A stretch of DNA of 64,000 bases from Bradyrhizobium sp. CB3481 (GCF_029714305.1 NZ_CP121647.1:3120501-3184500), one strand, 5' to 3'. Counted from the first letter of the stretch, positions 1 to 8,084 are shown. Translations and numbers: made by a program. The notes: generated by a model not told the origin, from the sequence alone.

Positions 1-48
1 CCCAACAAACCCTGGGCATATCTCTTTGGACGGCGTCGTGGTGGCTGA
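1..48 (+). CDS. Possible C-terminal end of an upstream gene (partial)
   Basis: Reading from base 1 in frame 1 gives 15 codons without interruption, ending in TGA at 46-48 (tail residues PNKPWAYLFG, then Arg/Gly-rich). It lies on the same strand as the proton-channel trio and 55 bp before it, so it could be the end of a preceding gene in the same operon. The stretch is too short to identify, and an open frame of this length can occur by chance. Confidence 0.25.
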   Translation, partial: PNKPWAYLFGRRRGG

Positions 49-103
49 TCTAACAAGGGGGCCGATGCCGCTTTAGAGGACGGCCTGCCAGGAGCTGCGC
101 AGC

Positions 104-859
104 ATGAGTGTCACGGCACGCGCCGAAACCGTTTCATCCGCTGACACCTCGGAGCGCAGCGTCCTCCTGCTATGGATGATCTTCACCGGCCTGTCGGTGT
201 TCGCCTGCTTCGTTCTCTGGCGCTACGGGCTGCTTCATCTGATGGTCGTCTCGGACCGCACCTATATTTCGAGCGTCATCGCGGTCCTCTACGTCGCCAC
301 CTGCTTCCATTGCTTCTGGCGGAGCCGGGCCATCGCGCGCGAGGGCGAGATCGCGCGGCGCTGCCGCGCCGTCCTGTCGGCACCGGGCGGGGCGAGGGCG
401 CTCGCCGATGCGCATGCGCTGCCGACGGGGATGGTGCCGGATCACATCCGCAGCCTCGTGCAAAAGGCGGAGGCGCAGACCGGAGGACGGATCGACCAGA
501 CGCTCCTGCTGCGCTCGCTCGCCGACCGCCTGCGCGGCTCCAACGGGTTTGGCGCGTTCGTCTCCGACACGCTGATGAAGCTCGGCCTGCTCGGCACCAT
601 CATCGGCTTCATCATCATGCTGGCGCCGATCGCAACGCTGGATGCGGCCGACAAGGTCGCGATGAAGTCCTCCATGGGGTTGATGAGTGATGGCATGGCG
701 GTCGCGATGTACACGACGCTGGCCGGCCTGATCGGCTCCATCCTGGTGAAAATCCAATACTACATGCTGGATGCCGCGACCCAGCGGGTGTTTTCCGACG
801 CCGTCGTGCTGACCGAGACGCACGTCACGCCCGCGCTGGAACGCCGTCATGATGGATGA
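104..859 (+). CDS. MotA/TolQ/ExbB-family proton channel protein
   Basis: Inner-membrane protein of 251 residues. Hydrophobic segments lie at about 20-41, 54-72, 156-178 and 198-217. The third carries LGLLGTIIGFI, which matches the LGLLGT-x-GLM signature of TolQ/ExbB/MotA. The fourth, with its T-T-L-A-G-L-I-G pattern, matches the family's pore helix. Family members form a channel that uses the proton gradient to drive a partner that reaches the periplasm or cell wall. The stop overlaps the next start (ATG at 849), so translation is coupled. No ExbD, TolR or MotB homologue is recognisable next to it; the partner is probably the unusual protein encoded by the next gene. The cytoplasmic loop (about 73-150) is long, as in TolQ and ExbB. 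The start ATG follows a weak GGAGCTG ribosome site. Confidence 0.85.
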   Translation: MSVTARAETVSSADTSERSVLLLWMIFTGLSVFACFVLWRYGLLHLMVVSDRTYISSVIAVLYVATCFHCFWRSRAIAREGEIARRCRAVLSAPGGARALADAHALPTGMVPDHIRSLVQKAEAQTGGRIDQTLLLRSLADRLRGSNGFGAFVSDTLMKLGLLGTIIGFIIMLAPIATLDAADKVAMKSSMGLMSDGMAVAMYTTLAGLIGSILVKIQYYMLDAATQRVFSDAVVLTETHVTPALERRHDG

Positions 860-1523
860 TTTCGGCCTTTATCCGCGCGAGGAGCCGTTCGATCCGCTCG
901 GCGTGATGCTGTTCAAGGCGCTGCAGGTGATCGCGTTCCTGTTTTTCCTGGCATTGCTGGCGGCGTCGCCCGATGCCAAGGACGGCAAGATCGATTCCAA
1001 GGCCGAGTTCATCATCACCATGGACTGGCCTGATAATCACCCTGACGATCTCGACCTGTTCGTGCAGGACCCTGCCGGCAACATCGCCTGGTATCGCCGC
1101 CGCGAGGCCGGCTTCCTCACGCTCGACCGCGACGACCGCGGCGGCGCCAACGATTTCATCATTGTCAACGGCAGGAAGATCCCGTCGCCGATCCGCGAGG
1201 AGATCGTTACCGTGCGCGGCATCGTGCCAGGCGAGTACACCGTCAACGTCTCGCACTTCCAGGCCACCACCGGCCAGCCTGTCACCGTGAACGTGAAGGT
1301 CCAGAAGCTCAATCCGTCCGCGCAGGTGATCTTCGACAACAAGCTGACCGTTGACCACACCGGCCACGAAAAGACCGCGCTGCGGTTCTGGCTCGATGCG
1401 GAGGGCAAGGTGATCGACGTGCAGCAGCGGCCCAAATCGCTGATGGAGACGTTCCGGAACGTCCGCGCCAACGGCGCCGACATCGATCCGAAAACTGGTG
1501 TCAGGATGCCGCGCCGTGAGTAG
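849..1523 (+). CDS. Single-pass membrane protein with periplasmic beta-rich domain, probable channel partner
   Basis: Protein of 224 residues. One hydrophobic segment (about 18-40) follows an acidic N-terminus with the motif FDPLGVMLF, and a long soluble region follows, presumably periplasmic. This is the topology of ExbD/TolR/MotB. An Asp (residue 15) sits just before the helix, whereas ExbD has its essential Asp inside it, so functional equivalence is uncertain. Residues 66-78 (DDLDLFVQDPAGN) resemble the DvDLhVxdPxGe pattern of YfaP-like beta-sandwich proteins. I do not recognise a named family. It overlaps the channel gene by 11 bp and the next gene by 8 bp, so all three proteins are probably made together. 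It could be a force-transducing or substrate-binding subunit, but this is inferred only from position and topology. Confidence 0.6.
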   Translation: MMDDFGLYPREEPFDPLGVMLFKALQVIAFLFFLALLAASPDAKDGKIDSKAEFIITMDWPDNHPDDLDLFVQDPAGNIAWYRRREAGFLTLDRDDRGGANDFIIVNGRKIPSPIREEIVTVRGIVPGEYTVNVSHFQATTGQPVTVNVKVQKLNPSAQVIFDNKLTVDHTGHEKTALRFWLDAEGKVIDVQQRPKSLMETFRNVRANGADIDPKTGVRMPRRE

Positions 1524-2124
1524 CCTGCAGTCGGTCGTCCTCACGCTCTCCATCAGCTACGCGCTGGTCGGCGCGCTGCTCCTGGTCGTGCTGGTCTATG
1601 CGCGGCTGCCATGGCAGGCCAAGGCGGCGGCGGTGGTCGTGACCAGCGCGTTCTACATCGCAAGCTTCGTCGGCGTGCGGGGCCTGCTCGGCTGGGCGAC
1701 CATCGACCGCCTGCCGGCCAGCTTCAAGCTCTTGCAGGTCCGCATCGTGGAGCCGCATTCGTTGGAGGGCGATCCGGGCTCGATCTATCTCTGGGTCGAG
1801 GCGCTCGACGACGGCAACCGGCCGAGCGGCATCCCGCGGGCCTACCGTCTGGCCTATACCGACCGCCTCGCGCAGAAGAGCGACAAGGCCGCCGGCGAAA
1901 TCGCCGCCGGCCGGCCCCAGGGCGGCCGGGCCGCCGATTTCGGCGATGGTGGGGGCAGCCTGCTGCAGGCCGCCCGGGAATACATCACGCCGGGCACCAT
2001 CCTGGACACCTCAGGCGGCGATTCCTCGACCGGCGGGGGGTTGCTGGCCACACCCCGTGACGGCGACGAGATGTCCTTTACCCCACTTCTGCCGCCCCGA
2101 ATGCCACCGAAAGACGAGCAATAG
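1516..2124 (+). CDS. Membrane protein of unknown function, third gene of the proton-channel trio
   Basis: Protein of about 202 residues from the GTG at 1516, which overlaps the previous stop (GTGAGTAG). An in-frame GTG at 1498 would add six residues and is less well placed. Two hydrophobic segments occupy about residues 5-28 and 33-54. The rest is hydrophilic, starts with a segment able to form beta strands (about 70-100) and ends in a Gly/Ser/Pro-rich tail likely to be disordered. I recognise no family. The tight overlap with the channel gene and its partner makes a shared complex likely. No further gene of the operon follows; the next 170 bp hold an inverted repeat instead. Confidence 0.55.
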   Translation: MSSLQSVVLTLSISYALVGALLLVVLVYARLPWQAKAAAVVVTSAFYIASFVGVRGLLGWATIDRLPASFKLLQVRIVEPHSLEGDPGSIYLWVEALDDGNRPSGIPRAYRLAYTDRLAQKSDKAAGEIAAGRPQGGRAADFGDGGGSLLQAAREYITPGTILDTSGGDSSTGGGLLATPRDGDEMSFTPLLPPRMPPKDEQ

Positions 2125-2180
2125 GGGGTCACCGGCCGGTGTCCGGCTTTGACGAAGCCCCGCCACTCACGGATTATTGA

Positions 2181-2204
2181 CTGACAGATATTGAAATCTG
2201 TCAG
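2181..2204. promoter_or_regulatory. 9-bp inverted repeat (candidate operator)
   Basis: CTGACAGAT at 2181-2189 and its exact complement ATCTGTCAG at 2196-2204 are separated by 6 bp. No T-run follows, so it is not a rho-independent terminator. It lies 91 bp upstream of a 37-codon ORF and about 280 bp upstream of a tetR-type gene, so it is a candidate binding site for that or another dimeric regulator. Confidence 0.4.
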
Positions 2205-2295
2205 CGCGAGATGCTATATGCATTTTCGACGCCGGTGCTCGGGCGTCACCCGGCCCAATTGGTTCGGAGCCGGGGACTTGCAAAGGACTACCGTT

Positions 2296-2409
2296 ATGAC
2301 GACCCATCTCATTCATCTTGCCGCCCAAATTCAGCGCTGGCTTGACCAGAGCGTTGCCCGCCATCTGGCCGCCCAGGCTGAGCGGTTTGAACCGGCGGCG
2401 AAACATTAA
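2296..2409 (+). CDS. Small hypothetical protein (37 aa)
   Basis: Short ORF starting at ATG 2296, with AAAGGA about 8 bp upstream as a fair ribosome site. The product is amphipathic and rich in His, Ala and Gln (MTTHLIHLAAQIQRWLDQ at the start). No signal peptide and no known domain are visible. Its size and the presence of a ribosome site match the other short ORFs in this window at 42.7-43.0 kb and 54.1 kb. It may be a real small protein, but conservation in related genomes would have to confirm it. Confidence 0.4.
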   Translation: MTTHLIHLAAQIQRWLDQSVARHLAAQAERFEPAAKH

Positions 2410-2422
2410 CTTCGCTCGGGGC

Positions 2423-2439
2423 ACTACACGAGGCGTAGT
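2423..2439. promoter_or_regulatory. 5-7-5 inverted repeat upstream of tetR-type gene
   Basis: ACTAC and GTAGT flank a 7-bp spacer, 49 bp before the TetR-family start at 2488. Size and position suit a TetR-type autoregulatory operator, but the arms are short. A 12-codon frame (ATG 2453 to TGA 2491) lies between this site and the regulator and overlaps its start by ATGA, which could couple translation. Confidence 0.35.
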
Positions 2440-2487
2440 ATAGGGGAATTAGATGACCACCCGTCCGATCGCATCAAAGGTGCGCGC

Positions 2488-3084
2488 ATGAACGAAGTCG
2501 TGGTTCTCACCCCCGAACGGATTCTGGAGGTTACCGAAGACGTTTTGCGCCGCTATGGCTTGGCCAAGGCAACGGTGGTGGACGTTGCCCGTGCGCTCGA
2601 TGTCAGTCATGGCAGCGTCTACCGCCATTTCCCCAGCAAGGCCTCGCTGCGCGAAGCGGTCGCCAAGCGCTGGCTCGACCGCCTGAGCGCGCCGCTGCTC
2701 AAGATCGCCGAAAGCGAAGGCCCGGCGCCGGCGCGGCTGGAGAGCTGGCTGCGCACGATGTTTTCGATCAAGCACAAGCGGCTCAGCGACGATCCCGAGA
2801 TGTTTGCGACCTACCTGGCGCTGGCGCGCGAGGCCTGCAAATCCGTAAGCTGCCACAAGGACTGCCTGGTCGATCAGATCGCAATGATCCTCGCAGATGG
2901 CGTCAAGCAGGGCGCTTTCGAGGTCGCCGACATCAAGGTGACCGCACGCGCCATCTTCGACGCCACCAGCCGCTTCCATCACCCCGCCCACGCCGAGGAA
3001 TGGAAGGAGCCGGGCGCCCCGGCCCGGATCGATGCGCTGCTGGCGCTGCTGCTCAAGGGCCTGGAAGCGCCGTGCAAGCAGTGA
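2488..3084 (+). CDS. TetR/AcrR family transcriptional regulator
   Basis: Cytoplasmic DNA-binding protein of 198 residues, a normal TetR length. The N-terminal helix-turn-helix spans about residues 10-55, with the typical ending GSVYRHFPSKASLREAV. The C-terminal half is helical and would bind an unknown ligand; it has two Cys (CKSVSCHKDC) close together at about residues 126-134, which could bind metal or sense redox state. The ATG at 2488 overlaps the stop of a 12-codon upstream frame. The neighbouring serine hydrolase is convergent, so the regulated genes are not obvious. Two inverted repeats upstream (2181-2204 and 2423-2439) are candidate operators. Confidence 0.85.
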   Translation: MNEVVVLTPERILEVTEDVLRRYGLAKATVVDVARALDVSHGSVYRHFPSKASLREAVAKRWLDRLSAPLLKIAESEGPAPARLESWLRTMFSIKHKRLSDDPEMFATYLALAREACKSVSCHKDCLVDQIAMILADGVKQGAFEVADIKVTARAIFDATSRFHHPAHAEEWKEPGAPARIDALLALLLKGLEAPCKQ

Positions 3085-3166
3085 CGTTTGCGCTGAGCAA
3101 GCACTAAGAACCGTGCTCGCGTGTTGTCGGGCACGTGGAGCTATAGCCAACGCTGGGTATCGAACC

Positions 3167-4456
3167 TCAATCGGCCGTATAGAACGCTTCCCGAACAAGA
3201 TTCGCGATCGGTCCGGAGCCGATAATCGCTGTCTGGGTCATGACCACGCCGACGACACGGTTTGCCGGATCGACCCAAAACTGCGTGCCATAGATGCCGC
3301 CCCACCCATAGCTGCCGGCCGGAAGACGGCTCTTGGCCGCAGCAGGATCGGTCACTATCCCAAAGCCCAGTGTGAAGCCCCAACCCGGCCCGCGAAGCGT
3401 CCGCATATTGCCGGTCGCGTTCTGCGTCATCTGCCGGACCGTCTCCGCGCGGAGCACCCGTCCCCCGTCGAGTTCGCCTTCGTTCAGCAGCATCTGCAGG
3501 AACCGCGCGTAGTCCCCGATAGTGCCGCTCATGCCGGCGCCGCCAGAGTTGTAAGCGGTCGGAGCGAAGGCGCGGTTCGGGTCGAATTTGGCGGTGCCCT
3601 TGGTGGGCGGGAACGGCACAGCCTCGAGTCCCACTACAGGAACATAGCCCGTCCCGAGTGCGCCCGTGACCTGTGCGGGCCGGGTCACCTGCACGAAGCT
3701 TGAGCGGATGGTTTCGGGTACGTTGAACACAAAGCTCTGGATCCGCAGGGGGGTTGCAATCCGCTCGGTCACAAAGGCTTCCAGGCTGGCTCCCGTCACC
3801 TTTTCGATGATGGCCCCGAGCACGTCGGTGGCGAGCGAGTATTCCCAGCCCGTACCAGGCTGATAGCCAAGCGGAACGGAAGCAAGACGCCGCATCGCTT
3901 CGGCCGTGGTTACGTCGGGCTGGTCCAGGCCGTCCGTCACGCGCGCTTCGCCGTATGAATTAACGAGCCGGGGATTGTTGATGAAATTGTAGGAGAACCC
4001 GGCAGTGTGGGTCAGCAGTTCGCGGATCGTCGGAGGCCTGCTCGCAGGAACCTCGGTGCCGTCCGGGCCGCGCACCCGCAGGCTGGCGAACTCGGGGAGA
4101 AAACGGCTGACCGGATCATCCAGGCCGATCTTGCCCTGCTCGACAAGGATCATCGCGGCCACTGAGGTGACAGCCTTCGTCATTGAAGCGAGGCGGAACA
4201 TGTCGCTCTCGCCGATCGGCGCGGTGCTCCCGACCTCCCGAACACCGACGCTGCGGCTGTAGACTGGGCGTCCGTTTTCGAGGATCAGCACCGCAATACC
4301 CGGAGTGCTGCGACCTTCGACCAATCCCCGTAAGGCTTCATCGAGCTTTGCGTTGCGCGTCTCGGGCGAAAGAGCCAACGCAACTGGGGTGGCATAGAGC
4401 GCAAACGTTGTTACTCCTGCCCAAAGCAGTCCAATCACAAGACGACGTGAGATCAT
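3167..4456 (-). CDS. Serine hydrolase of the beta-lactamase/esterase (class C-like) family
   Basis: Protein of 429 residues from the ATG at 4456, chosen because GGGGAGG precedes it at a proper distance; an in-frame start at 4492 would add 12 residues without such a site. A signal peptide or anchor (ISRRLVIGLLWAGVTTFALY) suggests export. The nucleophile motif S-x-x-K is present as FRLASMTK (Ser91, Lys94), and a Tyr-containing motif in WEYSLATD supplies the likely catalytic Tyr. The C-terminal region contains GSYGWGGIYGTQFWVDP, typical of EstB-like esterases and penicillin-binding-protein-like hydrolases. The substrate is unknown; small esters or peptides are likely, and strong beta-lactam hydrolysis is not implied. 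The gene converges on tetR. Confidence 0.85.
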   Translation of the reverse strand: MISRRLVIGLLWAGVTTFALYATPVALALSPETRNAKLDEALRGLVEGRSTPGIAVLILENGRPVYSRSVGVREVGSTAPIGESDMFRLASMTKAVTSVAAMILVEQGKIGLDDPVSRFLPEFASLRVRGPDGTEVPASRPPTIRELLTHTAGFSYNFINNPRLVNSYGEARVTDGLDQPDVTTAEAMRRLASVPLGYQPGTGWEYSLATDVLGAIIEKVTGASLEAFVTERIATPLRIQSFVFNVPETIRSSFVQVTRPAQVTGALGTGYVPVVGLEAVPFPPTKGTAKFDPNRAFAPTAYNSGGAGMSGTIGDYARFLQMLLNEGELDGGRVLRAETVRQMTQNATGNMRTLRGPGWGFTLGFGIVTDPAAAKSRLPAGSYGWGGIYGTQFWVDPANRVVGVVMTQTAIIGSGPIANLVREAFYTAD

Positions 4457-4918
4457 GATGTTTCCTCCCCTAGACGGTTTCTGACTGCCCATTGGTCAGC
4501 CAATCCAGATCGGAAAAATCGGAGCCTAGACGGCGCCGCGGTACTTTTGACTTGAAACCGCAAAAGCACGGTTACGAATGACCATAGGTGAGCCATCATC
4601 GGGCAATTACGCCCAGCCCGTAGGGCATTTCACGCAACACTTGCATCACGCACAAATCAACGTACCACATCCGGTCGCCGCCGGCGCAGCTGAAATACGG
4701 TAGCCGTGCTCCGAACCACGGCCATGTGGCATGGTGTACTCATGGATGGCATTGGCGCTGCGCCATGCTGGGCGGAAAGTTCATCGGGAAGGGATCTGCT
4801 CGCCAGTCGGCCTGCAGGCACCCGGCATATGATTGCAACCCGCACGCCGCCTGTTGTTTGATATCCGTCAAGGCATGCTCAGGCACGGGCGTGATAATGG
4901 ATGAGGGGAGACGGCGCG
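4457..4918. other. Divergent intergenic region without a recognised gene
   Basis: About 460 bp between the oppositely oriented serine hydrolase and metallophosphoesterase genes. It must contain promoters for both. The GC content is lower than in the genes. Several open frames exist but none has a convincing ribosome site or recognisable product. I see no strong inverted repeat. Confidence 0.5.
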
Positions 4919-5659
4919 TTGCGGCTGGCCATTTTTGCCGATATCCACGCCAACCGGCAGGCCTTTGCTGCCTGTCTCGATTTCGCGCGCTCCCGCGGTG
5001 CGGAGCGGATGGTCTGCCTCGGCGATATCGTTGGCTATGGCGCCGATCCGGAATGGGCGGTCGATACCGTGATGGCACTCATTGATGACGGCGCGATCGC
5101 CGTCCTCGGCAACCACGATCATGCGATCTCTACGCCGTCGGAGACGATGAATGCCGAAGCCCAGATGGCGATCGAGTGGACGCGCGGCAGGCTGAGCGTG
5201 GCGCAACGGCGTTTTCTTGCCGAACTGCCGCTGACCCGCCGCGAGGACGATCGCCTCTACGTGCATTCCGAAGCCTCGAATCCGGGGCGATGGCATTATG
5301 TGCGGGGAACCTCGGACGCGGCGCGCAGCCTGGAGGCGACCGACGCCCACGTCAGCTTCTGCGGACACATCCATCGCCCGGCGCTTTATTCGATGTCGTC
5401 GGCAGCGAAGATGACGAGCTTCATTCCGACCAATGACGTGCCGGTGCAATTGCTCGGCGGCCGCCGCTGGCTCGCCGTGCTCGGCTCCGTCGGCCAGCCG
5501 CGCGACGGCGATCCGGCAGCATCGTTTGCGATGCTCGATACGGTTTCGCGCGAGATCACCTATTGCCGGGTGCCCTATGACGTCGAGGCGGCTGCGGACC
5601 GGATACGCGCCAACGGTCTGCCGCCCTGGCTTGCCGATCGTCTGCTGATCGGGAGGTGA
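4919..5659 (+). CDS. Calcineurin-like metallophosphoesterase (YfcE/MJ0936-like)
   Basis: Metal-dependent phosphoesterase of about 246 residues. All family motifs appear in order: FADIHANRQAF (D-x-H), CLGDIVGYGADP (GD), VLGNHDHA (GNHD) and CGHIHRPAL (GH-x-H); together these bind two metal ions. The start is probably the TTG at 4919, because GGGGAG lies 8 bp upstream and the protein then begins directly with the first strand; the ATG at 4901 has no ribosome site. The stop TGA (5657-5659) lies 5 bp before the start of the kinase gene, so the two are co-expressed. A phosphoesterase paired with a protein kinase suggests opposed activities, but the natural substrate (protein phosphate, cyclic nucleotide or other) cannot be read from the sequence. 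Confidence 0.85.
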   Translation: MRLAIFADIHANRQAFAACLDFARSRGAERMVCLGDIVGYGADPEWAVDTVMALIDDGAIAVLGNHDHAISTPSETMNAEAQMAIEWTRGRLSVAQRRFLAELPLTRREDDRLYVHSEASNPGRWHYVRGTSDAARSLEATDAHVSFCGHIHRPALYSMSSAAKMTSFIPTNDVPVQLLGGRRWLAVLGSVGQPRDGDPAASFAMLDTVSREITYCRVPYDVEAAADRIRANGLPPWLADRLLIGR

Positions 5660-5664
5660 GGGCG

Positions 5665-7092
5665 ATGGGCAAGTCTGCAATCGCGCCGGGGACGGTGCTC
5701 GACGGCTTCACGGTCGGGGAGTGCGTCCACCATGGAGGCATGGCGACGCTGTGGACGGTGACACATCCCGGCATCCCCGTGCCGCTATTGATGAAGGTGC
5801 CGCGGATTGCCGAGGGCGAGGACCCCGCGGCCATCGTCTCGTTCGAGATGGAGCAGATGATCCTGCCGCGGCTGGCGGGCATGCACGTGCCGGGCTGCTT
5901 CGGCACCGGCGATTTCGACCGTCAGGCCTACGTCGTCCTGGAACGTATCCCCGGTAAGACGCTGTATAGCCGCATCGACGAGCTGCCGATTCCCTATGAG
6001 GAGGCGAGGGTGCTGGGCGGCAAGATCGCGACCGCCTTGGCCGACCTGCACCGGCAGAACGTCATTCACCACGACATCAAGCCGAGTAGCATCATGTTCC
6101 GCCCCACAGGCGAATGCGTGCTGATCGATTTCGGCCTGTCGCACCACAACCAGTTGCCTGACCTGTTGCAGGAAGAATTCCGGCTGCCCTACGGCACCGC
6201 GCCCTATATGGCGCCGGAGCGCCTGCTCGGCGTGCGCGACGATCCGCGCAGCGATTTGTTTTCGCTGGGCGTGCTGCTGTATTTCTTCACCACCGGCGTG
6301 CGGCCGTTCGGCGAGAGCGAAACGCTGCGCGGCATGCGGCGCCGGCTGTGGCGCGATCCCTATCCACCACGCAAGCTCAGGAGCGACTATCCGCCATGGC
6401 TACAGGAAATCGTGCTGCGGTGCCTGGAGATCGAGCCGGTGTGGCGGCAGCCGACGGCGTCGCAACTGGCGTTCGACCTCGCCCATCCCGACCAGGTCAA
6501 GCTGACGGCGCGATCGGAGCGGATGCAGCGCGATCCGCTCTCTACGGTTTGGCGCCGCCGCTTCAACCGCGGCGTGACGTTGCCGAGGCCGAAATCCGAC
6601 GTGGCGGCGCAACTGGCGTCCGGGCCGATCGTGGTCGTCGCGATCGATACCGAGGAAGCATCGGCGACGCTGAACGCGTGCCTGCGCCGGACCGCTGCAC
6701 AGCTGCTCGCAACGCTGCCGTCGGCGCGGCTCGCCTGCCTGAACGTGCTGAGGCTCGGCCGCGTCACCATCGACAGGACGCTCGACGAGCAGGGCAACAA
6801 CAAGCATATCGACCGCATGGTCGCGCTGCGGCACTGGGCGCAGCCGCTGGAGCTCGACGAGAGCCGGCTGACGGTGCATGTGCTGGAGGCGGTCGATCCC
6901 GCGGCGGCGATCCTGGAATTCACCCGCGTCAACAATGTCGATCACATCGTGATGGGCGCGCGGCAGAATTCGATGTTGCGCACGTTGCTAGGCAGCGTTG
7001 CCGGCAAAGTTGCCGCCGAAGCCGCCTGCAGCGTGACGGTCGTGCGCCCGCCGCGGTCGGCGGAGGTCGCTCCGCCCGAGGAAATCACATAA
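5665..7092 (+). CDS. Ser/Thr protein kinase fused to a universal stress (UspA) domain
   Basis: Protein of 475 residues. The ATG at 5665 is chosen because GGGAGGTGAGG precedes it directly. An N-terminal Hanks-type kinase covers about residues 12-275: glycine-rich loop near 18-26, Lys44 (LLMKVPR), catalytic loop HHDIKPSSIM (Asp137, Lys139), DFG at 155-157 and MAPERL. The Asn that normally follows the catalytic loop and binds magnesium is Ser142, an odd substitution. A linker follows, then a Usp domain (about 320-465) with GARQNSMLRTLLGSVAGKV, close to the nucleotide-binding motif of UspA; its second Gly is changed. No transmembrane helix is visible, so it is probably cytosolic. It is translated with the upstream phosphoesterase. 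A role in a stress-responsive phosphorylation switch is an inference. Confidence 0.85.
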   Translation: MGKSAIAPGTVLDGFTVGECVHHGGMATLWTVTHPGIPVPLLMKVPRIAEGEDPAAIVSFEMEQMILPRLAGMHVPGCFGTGDFDRQAYVVLERIPGKTLYSRIDELPIPYEEARVLGGKIATALADLHRQNVIHHDIKPSSIMFRPTGECVLIDFGLSHHNQLPDLLQEEFRLPYGTAPYMAPERLLGVRDDPRSDLFSLGVLLYFFTTGVRPFGESETLRGMRRRLWRDPYPPRKLRSDYPPWLQEIVLRCLEIEPVWRQPTASQLAFDLAHPDQVKLTARSERMQRDPLSTVWRRRFNRGVTLPRPKSDVAAQLASGPIVVVAIDTEEASATLNACLRRTAAQLLATLPSARLACLNVLRLGRVTIDRTLDEQGNNKHIDRMVALRHWAQPLELDESRLTVHVLEAVDPAAAILEFTRVNNVDHIVMGARQNSMLRTLLGSVAGKVAAEAACSVTVVRPPRSAEVAPPEEIT

Positions 7093-7161
7093 TTGGTCCG
7101 AACTTTCGGCCCCGATCGGCCGACCAATGCTCGTTCAATCGGTTCATGTGCGAGACGGTTT

Positions 7162-7686
7162 ATGACCAATTCGGATGCAGCGTTCCAGCGCGAGCTCGAC
7201 GCCGGCGAGCGGTTGTTGTGGAGCGGCCGGCCATTGCCTGACCTTCGGATCGAATCCGGCAGTCTGCTCCACTCGCTCTTTGGGTTCGTCTTCCTGGGCA
7301 TTGCGGTTGCGTCGCTGCTTGCCGCCGGCAAGGAAAGCTCCATCTTTCCGACGCTATGGACGATACCGTTTGTCGTCGTTGGCCTTTACGTGTCGGTCGG
7401 GCACTTCTTCTGGAGCGCGTTCTGTCGCCGCTACACCGAATATGCCGTGACCAACCAGCGCGTCATCGTACGCTCAAATATGCCGCGGAGAACGATTCAA
7501 TCGATCGAATACCGCAAGATCCGGACGATCACGCTGACCGAGAAGTCCGACGGCAGCGGGACGATCCAGTTCGGTGAAAGCGGCGGTGCCGATGCAGGAG
7601 ACGCCAGTGCAACGCGAATGGAAGCCGTCGCCGATGCGCGGCTGGTCTACAATATCATCCGTAAGGCGTCGCACCGTCTGGCCTGA
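7162..7686 (+). CDS. Membrane protein with bacterial PH-like domain
   Basis: Protein of about 174 residues from the ATG at 7162; upstream in-frame codons back to 7093 lack a start with a ribosome site. It opens with the hallmark of bacterial PH (bPH2/YdbS-like) proteins, ELDAGERLLWSGRP. Two hydrophobic segments follow (about residues 34-52 and 58-77), then the PH-like core YAVTNQRVIVRS and IEYRKIRTITL. These domains usually sit on the cytoplasmic face of the membrane; their function is largely unknown. The gene lies 69 bp after the kinase-Usp gene on the same strand and may be read with it. Confidence 0.7.
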   Translation: MTNSDAAFQRELDAGERLLWSGRPLPDLRIESGSLLHSLFGFVFLGIAVASLLAAGKESSIFPTLWTIPFVVVGLYVSVGHFFWSAFCRRYTEYAVTNQRVIVRSNMPRRTIQSIEYRKIRTITLTEKSDGSGTIQFGESGGADAGDASATRMEAVADARLVYNIIRKASHRLA

Positions 7687-7733
7687 CGCGTCGGCGCGCT
7701 GACGGCCGATAGCGGATCAGCTTTCGACCGCAC

Positions 7734-8084
7734 TCACTCGAGTGTTTGAACCGGCGGGGCCTTTGAGCGCGGCGAGGGAGAACTGGGGGCGCGGCCGCTC
7801 CGTTCCGCCGGTGCGGCAGCCATGGCTTCGGCCCGCGCCCCGCGCACGCTATCCCTTGACGAGTGCCTGCGGTGCCGCGACGAGCGCGAGCCTTCCAATC
7901 CCCATGAGCGCGAGATCGACGGGCCGGCCGTATAGCCGACAAAGGCGCCGGCGACGGCCCCGACCGGGCCCAGCACGACGGCGCCGGCCACGGCGCCGAG
8001 CGCCGCGTCACCCGCACGCTGCGCGAACGCGGCCGAGGGGGCGAGTGCCAGGAGCAATGCAGCGGTGGCGAGGGCCTTGATCAT
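7734..8084 (-). CDS. Secreted glycine-zipper protein of unknown function
   Basis: Protein of 116 residues. A clear signal peptide (MIKALATAALLLALAPSAAFA) is followed by a glycine-zipper segment, GDAALGAVAGAVVLGPVGAV, as found in small outer-membrane or lipoprotein-like proteins (Glycine-zipper/DUF1269-like). The C-terminal half is Arg/Ser-rich and of low complexity, probably disordered in the periplasm. Very similar small proteins are common in Bradyrhizobium. It stands alone and converges on the PH-domain gene. Confidence 0.6.
   Translation of the reverse strand: MIKALATAALLLALAPSAAFAQRAGDAALGAVAGAVVLGPVGAVAGAFVGYTAGPSISRSWGLEGSRSSRHRRHSSRDSVRGARAEAMAAAPAERSGRAPSSPSPRSKAPPVQTLE

Noticed and set aside
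170..850. Minus-strand frame opposite the proton-channel gene
   Set aside because: His/Gln/Arg-rich antisense product; the sense frame has TolQ/MotA features and overlaps the next gene correctly.
4657..4900. Short frames in the gap before the metallophosphoesterase
   Set aside because: They overlap on both strands, lack ribosome sites and show no family features.
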